Source: Flavobacteriaceae bacterium CG_4_10_14_3_um_filter_33_47 (GTDB lineage Bacteria > Bacteroidota > Bacteroidia > Flavobacteriales > Flavobacteriaceae). Taken from it: 35,283 bases of DNA. Positions 16,200 to 24,528 of the stretch are shown here, one piece after another; the stretch's first letter is position 1, and each line of letters starts with the position of its first letter. The DNA lies in NCBI GenBank assembly GCA_002784145.1, contig PFKE01000123.1, positions 1 through 35,283 of the forward strand. The letters run 5' to 3'. Below the pieces are notes generated by a model. It made no database searches, was not told the DNA's origin, and saw only the letters and a program-made list of their open reading frames with translations. The position numbers were made by a program, and so were the translations under genes.

Positions 16200-17081
16200 T
16201 CACTTAACATATTCTAAAAATTTCTCTAAAATAGGGTTGGTGTTATTTTTATTCCAAACAACAGATAGTACAGTTCTTTGCGATATTTTATCTAGATCTA
16301 TAAATTTTATGAGACTATTTTCATTTAATTTCAATGAGTTAGGAACGATTGAAATTCCAAAACCGTTTTCAACCAATTTGTAGATAGAACCAGCATGAAT
16401 GGTGTTATGCGACACTAGTGGGCTAAAACCGCTATCTTGAAAAATATCCATGACTTTTTCATAATAGGATGCACTATATTCAGGGTCAAATAGTATAAAA
16501 TGTTCGTCTTTTAGTTGCGATAATTTTTTAAAGTTTGTAGCATTAATAGGATGGTTTTTAGGCAACACCAAACAAAAGAATTCTTTTAAAATAGGAAAGG
16601 ATTCAACCATTTTTGGAATGCGTTCCAAGCGTACAAACCCGATATCAATATTCTGTGCAATTAACTCTTCAATTTGCTTTTGATTATCCATTTCTTTCAA
16701 ACTAAACAAAATATTTGGATGATTTTTTGTAAATTTTAACAACAATTCTGGAATAATCTGTTGCATGGCAGAACCAACAAAACCAAAGTTTAACTGACCA
16801 TCTTTTCCATCTTCAAGCAATTTGGCATGATGTAAAATGCTTTCTAAATTTTTGATATTTTTTGTAAGCTCTAGCTTAAGATACAAACCTACATGCGTGA
16901 GTTTTACGTCTCGGTTATGCCTATCAAACAGCTTAACTCCAAGATTGTTTTCCATATCTTTTATTTGTCTGCTTAGACCTGGCTGCGAAATAAAAAGTGT
17001 TTCCGCAGCTTTTCTAAAGTGTAAAGTGTCTGCTACAGCTAAAAAATATTTGATGTGTCGTAATTCTAACTGATAACTCAT
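16200..17081 (-). CDS. LysR-type transcriptional regulator, probable hut regulator
   Basis: 293-aa LysR regulator. The winged HTH occupies residues 1-65 (ELRHIKYFLAVADTLHFRKA, AETLFISQPGLSRQIKDME, VKLFDRHNRDVKLTHVG). A linker helix follows, then the periplasmic-binding-like effector domain from about residue 90 (LNFGFVGSAMQQIIPELLLKF, IDIGFVRLERIP, HAGSIYKLVENGFGISIVP). It is divergent from hutH with a 98-nt gap that carries a perfect palindrome, the classical arrangement for a LysR protein that controls the adjacent operon and itself. The inducer is inferred to be histidine or urocanate from the neighbours only. In other groups hut is controlled by HutC or HutP, so this is a different control type. 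Confidence 0.88.
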   Translation of the reverse strand: MSYQLELRHIKYFLAVADTLHFRKAAETLFISQPGLSRQIKDMENNLGVKLFDRHNRDVKLTHVGLYLKLELTKNIKNLESILHHAKLLEDGKDGQLNFGFVGSAMQQIIPELLLKFTKNHPNILFSLKEMDNQKQIEELIAQNIDIGFVRLERIPKMVESFPILKEFFCLVLPKNHPINATNFKKLSQLKDEHFILFDPEYSASYYEKVMDIFQDSGFSPLVSHNTIHAGSIYKLVENGFGISIVPNSLKLNENSLIKFIDLDKISQRTVLSVVWNKNNTNPILEKFLEYVK

Positions 17082-17119
17082 TGTTATTAATAGTATGAAA
17101 TAATGATCTTATTGTATAT

Positions 17120-17139
17120 CAAATTTATCAATAAATTTG
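17120..17139. promoter_or_regulatory. Palindromic bidirectional promoter/operator, lysR-hutH
   Basis: CAAATTTAT-CA-ATAAATTTG is a perfect 9-bp inverted repeat with a 2-bp centre. Each arm reads TAAATTTG, a match to the -7 box TAnnTTTG, outward on each strand: plus 17132-17139 (41 nt before the hutH ATG) and minus 17127-17120 (39 nt before the lysR ATG). A TTG at 17112-17114 is a candidate -33 element for hutH. The two divergent promoters thus appear to overlap in one symmetrical site, so RNA polymerase or the LysR protein could bind only one way at a time. Confidence 0.6.
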
Positions 17140-17177
17140 TATTGAAGAGATATAATATGTAACTAATTATCAATAAA
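17125..17177. repeat. 11-bp direct repeat upstream of hutH
   Basis: TTATCAATAAA occurs at 17125-17135 (over the palindrome centre) and again at 17167-17177, ending just before the hutH ATG at 17180. The start-to-start distance is 42 bp, about four helical turns, so both copies would face the same side of the DNA. Could be paired regulator sites or chance in AT-rich DNA. Confidence 0.4.
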
Positions 17178-17179
17178 AT

Positions 17180-18670
17180 ATGTTTGCTTACGGAACGGAT
17201 ACATTAACGGTAGATAAAGTAATGGCTATCGATAAAGGCTCATTAAAAGGCGTGCTTACCAATGATGCCATTTCAAAAATAAACGATTCTAGACGAAAAG
17301 TGGAAGTTATGGTACATTCCAACAAGGCTATTTACGGCATAAACACCGGATTTGGCCCGCTTTGTGATGTTAAAATATCATCCGAACAGACGAATCTACT
17401 CCAAAAAAACCTGTTAATGACGCATGCTGTTGGTGTTGGAAATCCCATTTCAAAACAGGTGTCAAAAATCATGATGATTTGTAAAGTACATGCCTTATGC
17501 AAAGGGTTTTCGGGGATAAGATTAGACGTCATTGAACGCATTATTTATTTTATTGAGAATAATCTTTTACCTGTTGTGCCGGAGCAAGGTTCTGTAGGGG
17601 CTTCGGGAGATTTAGCGCCTTTATCACATTTGTTTTTACCTCTCATCGGTGAAGGTGAGTTTTGGGATGAAACAGAAATAGTTTCAGCAAAAATCATCTT
17701 AGAAAAGCATCATTTAAAACCCATAGAATTGGCTGCCAAAGAGGGTTTAGCCTTAATTAACGGTACCCAATTTATATTGGCTCATACTATTGTTGGGTTA
17801 CATAAAATGGCTTATTTATTAGATTTAGCCGATGTTGCTGGCGCCATGAGTTTAGAAGCTTATCAAGGTAGTGAATCGCCATTCAAGGCATTATTGCACA
17901 GCATTCGCCCTTTTAAAGGAAATATAGAAGTGGCTGATAGAATGCGTATGTTATTCAAAGATTCAAATAATATCAAATCGCACGAAAACTGTGCTCGTGT
18001 TCAAGATCCTTATTCTATGCGTTGTATTCCGCAAGTGCATGGTGCCTCAAGAAATGCTTATCATCATCTAAATGAACTGGCAGAAATTGAAATGAATTCG
18101 GTAACCGATAACCCTATTGTGTTAAGTGAAACTGAAGCTATTTCAGGCGGGAATTTTCATGGGCAACCCTTGGCAATGGCTTTAGATTATTGTTCTATTG
18201 CCGCATCAGAATTAGGTAACATCTCAGATAGAAGATGCTATTTATTACTTGAAGGTAAATACGGGTTACCGCGTTTATTAACGGCAAGTGGCGGATTGAA
18301 TTCAGGTTTTATGATACCGCAATACACTACTGCAGCTTTGGTAACCGAAAATAAATCGCTGTGTTTTCCAACTTCAGCAGATAGCATTCCTACCTCGCTA
18401 GGGCAAGAAGACCACGTGTCTATGGGAAGTATTTCTGGACGCAAATTCAATCAGATTTTAGGGAATATTGAAAAAATATTAGCAATTGAATTGATGTATG
18501 CTGCACAAGCTATGGAATTTAGACGGCCAAATACATTTTCAGCAATTCTTGAGAAAAACTTTAAAATAATACGAAGTAAGGTTGATAAATTAGAAGAAGA
18601 CCGCATGCTAAAAGACGATATTAATGCGTTAATTCACTTGGTTAAAAATCAAGCATTTATTGTAAAATAG
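17180..18670 (+). CDS. hutH: Histidine ammonia-lyase
   Basis: First step of histidine degradation: L-histidine to urocanate and ammonia. The 496-aa enzyme forms its MIO cofactor from A141-S142-G143 in GSVGASGDLAPLSHLFLP. Other family landmarks: YGINTGFGPLCD near residue 55, LLMTHAVGVG, QDPYSMRCIPQVHGA, NSVTDNPIV, GGNFHGQPLA, and ADSIPTSLGQEDHVSMGS. The HAVG and histidine-type residues favour histidine over phenylalanine or tyrosine ammonia-lyase, and hutU and hutI downstream settle it. It begins 40 nt after the palindromic promoter and is followed by hutU after 6 nt. Confidence 0.95.
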   Translation: MFAYGTDTLTVDKVMAIDKGSLKGVLTNDAISKINDSRRKVEVMVHSNKAIYGINTGFGPLCDVKISSEQTNLLQKNLLMTHAVGVGNPISKQVSKIMMICKVHALCKGFSGIRLDVIERIIYFIENNLLPVVPEQGSVGASGDLAPLSHLFLPLIGEGEFWDETEIVSAKIILEKHHLKPIELAAKEGLALINGTQFILAHTIVGLHKMAYLLDLADVAGAMSLEAYQGSESPFKALLHSIRPFKGNIEVADRMRMLFKDSNNIKSHENCARVQDPYSMRCIPQVHGASRNAYHHLNELAEIEMNSVTDNPIVLSETEAISGGNFHGQPLAMALDYCSIAASELGNISDRRCYLLLEGKYGLPRLLTASGGLNSGFMIPQYTTAALVTENKSLCFPTSADSIPTSLGQEDHVSMGSISGRKFNQILGNIEKILAIELMYAAQAMEFRRPNTFSAILEKNFKIIRSKVDKLEEDRMLKDDINALIHLVKNQAFIVK

Positions 18671-18676
18671 AAAGTT

Positions 18677-20674
18677 ATGACGTTTAAAGAACAAATATTA
18701 CAAGGTATTCCAAAGGAGTTACCACCAAAATACAACTATCCAAAAGGTGCTAACCAGGCGCCAAAGCGAAAAGATATCTTATCCAAAGAAGAAAAACAGT
18801 TAGCCATACGTAATGCGTTGCGCTATTTTCCTAAGAATTGGCATGAAGAATTAGCATTAGAGTTTACTCAAGAACTTCAAGATTTTGGCAGAATATATAT
18901 GTATCGTTTTAAACCTTCTTATAAAATATATGCTAGAGGCATTGAAGCTTATCCAACAAAATGCTTGCAAGCTGCAGCAATCATGTTGATGATTCAAAAC
19001 AATTTAGATCCAGCTGTGGCACAACATCCAGAAGAATTAATAACGTATGGTGGCAATGGAGCCGTTTTTCAAAATTGGGCTCAGTATCTATTAACCATGC
19101 AGTATTTAGCGACTATGACGAATGAGCAGACCTTACATATGTATTCTGGTCATCCTATGGGCTTGTTTCCATCATCTAAAAATGCACCAAGAGTTGTGGT
19201 TACTAATGGTATGATGATTCCTAATTACTCAAAACCAGATGACTGGGAAAAATATAATGCATTAGGGGTTACCCAATACGGACAAATGACTGCAGGTTCT
19301 TTTATGTATATTGGTCCGCAAGGCATTGTACATGGAACCACCATTACCATTATGAATGCATTTCGTAAAATATTGCAGAAAAATGAAAAACCACATGGAA
19401 AAATCTTTTTAACTGCCGGTTTGGGCGGTATGAGTGGAGCACAACCAAAAGCTGGAGACATTGCTGGTTGTATAACCATTTGTGCTGAAGTGAATGCTAA
19501 AGCGGCAACTAAAAGATTCAATCAAGGTTGGGTTGATGTGTTAATAGATACTTTGGGCGATTTAGTTACCAGGGTTAAGAAAGCCCAAGAAACAAACGAA
19601 GTGGTATCTATAGCCTTTATTGGAAATGTGGTGGATGTTTGGGAACATTTTTATCATGAAAATATGTTTATTCATGTAGGTTCAGACCAGACCTCGTTGC
19701 ATATTCCTTGGACAGGCGGTTATTATCCTGTTGGCTTAACCTATGAAGAATCCAACAGATTAATACGAGAAGACCCACAAACCTTCAAACAAAAAGTGCA
19801 AGAATCATTACGGAGACATGCTGAAGCCATTAATAAACACGCTGAAAGAGGCACGTATTTTTTTGACTATGGCAACGCTTTTTTATTGGAAGCTGCGCGC
19901 GCTGGAGCCCATGTAATGGCAGAAAACCAAATCGATTTTAAATATCCGTCCTATGTTCAGGATATATTAGGGCCTATGTGCTTTGATTATGGTTTTGGAC
20001 CATTTCGTTGGGTTTGTACTTCAGGGAAACCTGAAGATTTAGATAAGACCGATGAAATAGCCATGAATGTCCTTCAGGAAATTATGAAAACAGCTCCAGA
20101 AGAAATTAAGTTACAAATGCAAGACAATATTACTTGGATTAAAGATGCTAAAAAGAATAAAATGGTAGTAGGCTCTCAGGCAAGAATATTATATGCCGAT
20201 GCCGAAGGGCGAACAAAAATAGCTGAAGCTTTTAATAAGGCTGTGTCCAATGGTCAAATTGGACCAATAGTTTTAGGGCGTGATCATCATGATGTAAGTG
20301 GAACTGATTCGCCATATCGTGAAACCTCAAATATTTATGATGGTAGCAAATTCACAGCCGATATGGCCATTCAAAACGTTATTGGCGACAGTTTTAGAGG
20401 TGCTACTTGGGTATCTATCCATAATGGTGGTGGTGTTGGTTGGGGTGAAGTTATCAACGGTGGTTTTGGAATGCTGTTAGATGGCACCAAAGAAGCTGAA
20501 GATCGTCTTAAAAGTATGTTGTTTTTTGATGTTAATAATGGAATTGCACGCCGAAGTTGGGCCAGAAACGAGGAAGCGTTATTTGCTGTAAAACGCGAAA
20601 TGGAACGCACTCCAAATTTAAAAGTAACTTTGCCTAATCTTGTTGAAGATAACATAATAGATAATTTATTTTAA
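18677..20674 (+). CDS. hutU: Urocanate hydratase
   Basis: NAD+-dependent hydratase converting urocanate to 4-imidazolone-5-propanoate. At 665 aa it belongs to the long form, closer in length to vertebrate urocanase (~676 aa) than to the ~555-aa form of Bacillus and Pseudomonas; the extra length is spread over the N-terminus and inserts. Signatures: YGGNGAVFQNWAQYLLTMQY, MYSGHPMGLFPS, GQMTAGSFMYIGPQGIVHGT, the NAD-binding GLGGMSGAQPKAG, and the active-site region GPFRWVCTSGKPEDL followed by GRDHHDVSGTDSPYRET. It follows hutH by 6 nt and overlaps the hutI start by 1 nt (TAATG). Confidence 0.95.
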   Translation: MTFKEQILQGIPKELPPKYNYPKGANQAPKRKDILSKEEKQLAIRNALRYFPKNWHEELALEFTQELQDFGRIYMYRFKPSYKIYARGIEAYPTKCLQAAAIMLMIQNNLDPAVAQHPEELITYGGNGAVFQNWAQYLLTMQYLATMTNEQTLHMYSGHPMGLFPSSKNAPRVVVTNGMMIPNYSKPDDWEKYNALGVTQYGQMTAGSFMYIGPQGIVHGTTITIMNAFRKILQKNEKPHGKIFLTAGLGGMSGAQPKAGDIAGCITICAEVNAKAATKRFNQGWVDVLIDTLGDLVTRVKKAQETNEVVSIAFIGNVVDVWEHFYHENMFIHVGSDQTSLHIPWTGGYYPVGLTYEESNRLIREDPQTFKQKVQESLRRHAEAINKHAERGTYFFDYGNAFLLEAARAGAHVMAENQIDFKYPSYVQDILGPMCFDYGFGPFRWVCTSGKPEDLDKTDEIAMNVLQEIMKTAPEEIKLQMQDNITWIKDAKKNKMVVGSQARILYADAEGRTKIAEAFNKAVSNGQIGPIVLGRDHHDVSGTDSPYRETSNIYDGSKFTADMAIQNVIGDSFRGATWVSIHNGGGVGWGEVINGGFGMLLDGTKEAEDRLKSMLFFDVNNGIARRSWARNEEALFAVKREMERTPNLKVTLPNLVEDNIIDNLF

Positions 20675-21912
20675 TGACTACACTATTTAAAAACATTAAA
20701 GAATTAATTCAGGTTAGAACAGAGGTTACGGCTTTTGTTTCTGGAAAAGACATGAATAAACTTCCAACCATTAAAAATGCTTTTTTAGTAGTTGAAGATG
20801 GACTGATTGCCAATTTTGGAAACATGGAAAATTGTCCGAAACAACCTTTTTCAAAAGTGATTGATGCGAGTGGAAAAATGATGTTGCCATCTTGGTGTGA
20901 TTCTCATACACACCTTGTTTATGCTGGTAACAGAGAACGTGAGTTTGTAGATAAAATTAAAGGATTATCTTATCAAGATATTGCCAACAAAGGTGGTGGG
21001 ATATTAAATTCAGCAAAAACACTTCAAGAGACTTCGGAAAACGATTTATACATTCAAAGCAAAGCACGTTTAGAGGAAGTCATGGCTTTAGGAACTGGAG
21101 CCATAGAAATTAAATCAGGTTACGGATTAACGGTAGCATCCGAATTAAAAATGCTTCGTGTTATTAAACGATTAAAAGAAAATTATCCAATTTCAATTAA
21201 AGCCACATTTTTAGGGGCACATGTCGTTCCTTCCGAATATCGAAACAATAAAGAAGATTACATTAAATTATTAATTGAAGATTTGATGCCTAAAATAGCC
21301 AAAGACCAGTTAGCAGACTTTGTAGATGTATTTTGTGAAACAGGTTATTTTTCAGTTGAAGATACTGAACGTATTTTACAAGCGGGAAAAGATTACGGTT
21401 TGGTTCCTAAAATTCATGTCAATCAATTCAATTCTATTGGTGGTATACAGGCAGGTGTAAAGTATAATGCTCTTTCAGTTGATCATTTAGAAGAAATGAA
21501 GGATGAAGATATTGAATCACTAAAAAGTACTAAGACAATGCCAGTGGCATTGCCTGGTTGTTCTTTCTTTTTAGGGATTCCATATACACCGGCAAGAAAA
21601 ATGATTGATGCTGGTTTGCCTTTAGCTTTGGCTACCGATTATAATCCTGGGTCGTCTCCTTCTGGAAATATGAATTTTGTGGTTTCTTCAGCTTGTATCA
21701 AAATGAAATTAACACCTGAAGAAGCTATAAATGCTGCTACTATAAATGGAGCATATGCTATGGGTATGCAAAATGAAGTTGGAAGTATAGCTAAAGGAAA
21801 ACAGGCTAATTTAATTCTAACCAAACCAATTAACTCATATAGTTTTATACCGTATTCCTTTGGAGCAAATCAAATTGAAAAAGTATATTTAAAAGGAAAA
21901 GAGATTAAGTAA
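20674..21912 (+). CDS. hutI: Imidazolonepropionase
   Basis: Metal-dependent amidohydrolase opening 4-imidazolone-5-propanoate to N-formimino-L-glutamate. 412 aa. The metal-binding HxH is H78-T-H80 in WCDSHTHLVYAGNRERE. Other landmarks are EIKSGYGLT, FLGAHVVPSEYR, KIHVNQFNSIGG, ALSVDHLEEM, the catalytic Asp in LALATDYNPGSSPSGNM, and the C-terminal GSIAKGKQANLIL. It starts on the last base of the hutU stop codon, so translation is coupled. It ends the hut operon; a 22-bp-stem terminator lies 48 nt downstream. The next enzyme, hutG, is not in this window. Confidence 0.95.
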   Translation: MTTLFKNIKELIQVRTEVTAFVSGKDMNKLPTIKNAFLVVEDGLIANFGNMENCPKQPFSKVIDASGKMMLPSWCDSHTHLVYAGNREREFVDKIKGLSYQDIANKGGGILNSAKTLQETSENDLYIQSKARLEEVMALGTGAIEIKSGYGLTVASELKMLRVIKRLKENYPISIKATFLGAHVVPSEYRNNKEDYIKLLIEDLMPKIAKDQLADFVDVFCETGYFSVEDTERILQAGKDYGLVPKIHVNQFNSIGGIQAGVKYNALSVDHLEEMKDEDIESLKSTKTMPVALPGCSFFLGIPYTPARKMIDAGLPLALATDYNPGSSPSGNMNFVVSSACIKMKLTPEEAINAATINGAYAMGMQNEVGSIAKGKQANLILTKPINSYSFIPYSFGANQIEKVYLKGKEIK

Positions 21913-21960
21913 AAAAAACTTGGCTATCAGTCATTCAAGGGCATTAAAATCTAAACATTT

Positions 21961-22007
21961 TTATAAATAATAAACCCACTAAACATTAGTGGGTTTATTA
22001 TTTATAA
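21961..22007. terminator. Very long bidirectional terminator between hutI and pruA
   Basis: A perfect 22-bp inverted repeat (21961-21982 with 21986-22007) encloses a 3-nt ACA loop. The GC core is ACCCACT/AGTGGGT and both flanks are A/T tracts, so it can work for the two convergent genes hutI (plus) and pruA (minus). Confidence 0.9.
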
Positions 22008-22018
22008 TGCAATATCAA

Positions 22019-23644
22019 TTATTCTAAAAATGGATATCTGTAATCTGTTGGAGGCACAAAGGTTTCTTTAATGGTTCGGTTATTTACCCAACGTAATAAA
22101 TTCCAAACAGAACCCGCTTTATCATTGGTGCCTGATGCTCTGGCACCACCAAAAGGCTGTTGCCCTACAACAGCTCCGGTTGGTTTGTCATTAATGTAAA
22201 AATTACCAGCGGCATTTTCCAATTTTTTAGTCGCAGTTTCTATAACATAACGGTCCGAACTAAAAATAGCCCCAGTTAAAGCATATTCACTTGTGCTATC
22301 TACAAGACCCAGAATTTCTTCCCATTGCTCATCTTCATAGACATAAATGGTAATAATCGGCCCAAATAACTCAGTACACATGGTTGTGTATTTTGGGTTG
22401 GTTGTAACAATAACAGTTGGTTCTATAAAGTATCCTTTAGAATCGTCATAACCTCCGCCAACTATAATATCGGCATAAGCATCTTTTTTAGCTTGGTCTA
22501 AATAACCTGATAATTTGGTGAAGGCTTTTTTGTCAATAACCGCATTAATAAAGTTTGAAGGATCTTCCGGACTTCCCATTTTAAAGGAATTGATATCAGT
22601 AATAATGGATGTTTTAATATCGCCCCATAAACTTTTTGGAATGTAAGCACGTGATGCTGCAGAACATTTTTGACCTTGATACTCAAAAGCACCTCTAGAA
22701 ATGGCTGTAGCAACTTCTTGAGCATTTGCTGAAGGATGTGCCCAAATAAAATCTTTACCTCCAGTTTCACCAACAATTCTTGGATAAGACTTATAATGAT
22801 TTATGTTTTTACCAATTGTTTCCCAAAAACTATTAAATACAGCCGTAGATCCTGTAAAATGTACACCAGCAAAATCTTTATTTGATAAAATAGTATCCGT
22901 AATCATACCAGAATTTCCAGTTACTAAATTAATAACACCATCAGGTAACCCAGCGGCTTTAAACAATTCCATGATAACATAGGCAGAATACACTTGTGTA
23001 GCAGCAGGTTTCCAAACCACAACATTACCCATCATGGCTGGCGCTGCTGGAAGGTTACCAGCGATAGCTGTAAAATTAAAAGGCGTAATGGCATAAACAA
23101 ATCCTTCCAATGGTCTGTATTCCATTCGGTTCCATATGCCTGCTGATGAAATAGGTTGATTGCTATAAATTTCAGTCATAAACTGAACATTGAAACGTAA
23201 AAAATCTATTAATTCACAAGCTGAATCAATCTCTGCCTGAAACACATTTTTTGACTGTCCCATCATGGTAGCAGCATTCATTCTGTATCTAAATGGGCCA
23301 GCCAATAAATCTGCGGCTTTTAAGAAAATTGCTGCACGATGTTCCCAGCTTGTTGAAGCCCATTTTACTCTTGCTTCTGCTGCTTTTTCAATAGCTAATT
23401 CTATATGTTCTTTGTCTGCAGTATGATATTTTCCAACACAATGTTTGTTGTCATGAGGCGGATAAATATTTACGGTATTGCCCGTTTTATATTCTTTGCT
23501 GCCAACATAAAAAGGAATGTCAACCTGTTCGTTGTACATCTTTTTGTAAGTTGCCAGTACGCTTTCTCGTTCAGCAGAACCAGGAGCATAAGATTTAACA
23601 GGTTCGTTTATAGCTTTTGGTACATTAAAAAATCCGTTTCCCAT
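22019..23644 (-). CDS. pruA: L-glutamate gamma-semialdehyde dehydrogenase (P5C dehydrogenase)
   Basis: Oxidises glutamate-5-semialdehyde (from proline or arginine breakdown) to glutamate with NAD+. At 541 aa it is a stand-alone enzyme, not fused to proline dehydrogenase. Catalytic C327 lies in YQGQKCSAASRAYIPKSLW and the general-base E293 in RIVGETGGKDFIWAHPSA; NAD-fold elements include PFNFTAIAGNLPAAPA, VWKPA and GVHFTGSTAVF. The end QQPFGGARASGTNDKAGS is typical of P5C dehydrogenases. It converges with hutI, so both histidine and proline degradation feed glutamate from this region. A TAAATTTG -7 box precedes it. Confidence 0.95.
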   Translation of the reverse strand: MGNGFFNVPKAINEPVKSYAPGSAERESVLATYKKMYNEQVDIPFYVGSKEYKTGNTVNIYPPHDNKHCVGKYHTADKEHIELAIEKAAEARVKWASTSWEHRAAIFLKAADLLAGPFRYRMNAATMMGQSKNVFQAEIDSACELIDFLRFNVQFMTEIYSNQPISSAGIWNRMEYRPLEGFVYAITPFNFTAIAGNLPAAPAMMGNVVVWKPAATQVYSAYVIMELFKAAGLPDGVINLVTGNSGMITDTILSNKDFAGVHFTGSTAVFNSFWETIGKNINHYKSYPRIVGETGGKDFIWAHPSANAQEVATAISRGAFEYQGQKCSAASRAYIPKSLWGDIKTSIITDINSFKMGSPEDPSNFINAVIDKKAFTKLSGYLDQAKKDAYADIIVGGGYDDSKGYFIEPTVIVTTNPKYTTMCTELFGPIITIYVYEDEQWEEILGLVDSTSEYALTGAIFSSDRYVIETATKKLENAAGNFYINDKPTGAVVGQQPFGGARASGTNDKAGSVWNLLRWVNNRTIKETFVPPTDYRYPFLE

Positions 23645-23696
23645 GTCTTTTGTGTAATTTATTGTTCTTTTAATAAAAAATTCAGAAAATATGGTA

Positions 23697-23704
23697 CAAA
23701 TTTA
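23697..23704 (-). promoter_or_regulatory. Candidate pruA -7 element
   Basis: The minus strand reads TAAATTTG here, an exact TAnnTTTG match 52 nt upstream of the pruA ATG and identical to the boxes before nqrA, hutH and lysR. No -33 TTG at ideal spacing was found. Confidence 0.45.
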
Positions 23705-23802
23705 CGAATAATTTAACGATACCTAAAATGCATCGCTATTAAAACCGCGTTAAAATTGTTTATTTTTTGTAAGTTGCCAACAGCTTTAAAGACTATGTTT
23801 TT

Positions 23803-24528
23803 ATGTGTACAGTAACCATTATTCCTAAAGGAAACCATGATTTTATTTTAACCTCAAACCGTGATGAAGCACCTCACAGAGCGTCTTTGGCGCCTAAAGT
23901 TTATACCATCAATAATACGCGATTGTTATTTCCGAAAGATGAACTCTCTGGAGGAACATGGTTAGGCGTTAGTGAAAAAAAAAGTATGGTTTGCGTATTA
24001 AATGGCGCGTTTGAGTTGCATAAAAGAAAACCGAGTTATAGGTTGAGTAGAGGTGTGGTTGCTACAGATTTTTTAACTTCTGAAGACATACTAGCAACTG
24101 TAAAATCTTATAATTTAGAAAACATTGAACCTTTTACCATGGTTATTGTTGATTGGAAAATTCGTTTAAGGTTTTTAGAACTTGTTTGGGATGGTGAAAA
24201 AAAACATGAATCAGAGTTGCCTTTAGAACCTAAAATTTGGTCATCATCTACCTTGTATAATTCTTCGATGAAACTTGAAAGGCTTAAATGGTTTGAAGAT
24301 TTTAAGAAAAGCAACGAATTAAATAAAGAAATCATTTTACAGTTTCATAAAACTGCTGGAAATGAGCATAAAGATTATGGTGTTATTATGGATAGAGGTT
24401 TTGTTAAAACAACGAGTATTACTCAAGTGATTAAAACTTCTGATTCTATAAACATGAACTATGAAAATTTACAAACGGAATTAGTAACCTCCACTCAATT
24501 TAATTTTCATCAAGCAGTTAATGAGTAA
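23803..24528 (+). CDS. TANGO2/NRDE family protein
   Basis: 241-aa member of the TANGO2 (NRDE) family. The N-terminus MCTVTIIP puts Cys at position 2, as expected for Ntn-hydrolase-like proteins in which Met removal exposes the nucleophile. The namesake motif is TSNRDEAPHRAS at about residues 17-28, followed by LSGGTWLGVSEK and VCVLNGAF. Human TANGO2 has been linked to heme or lipid handling; bacterial roles are unsettled, so no reaction is assigned. The last 8 nt overlap the next gene, which suggests the two are made together. Confidence 0.85.
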   Translation: MCTVTIIPKGNHDFILTSNRDEAPHRASLAPKVYTINNTRLLFPKDELSGGTWLGVSEKKSMVCVLNGAFELHKRKPSYRLSRGVVATDFLTSEDILATVKSYNLENIEPFTMVIVDWKIRLRFLELVWDGEKKHESELPLEPKIWSSSTLYNSSMKLERLKWFEDFKKSNELNKEIILQFHKTAGNEHKDYGVIMDRGFVKTTSITQVIKTSDSINMNYENLQTELVTSTQFNFHQAVNE

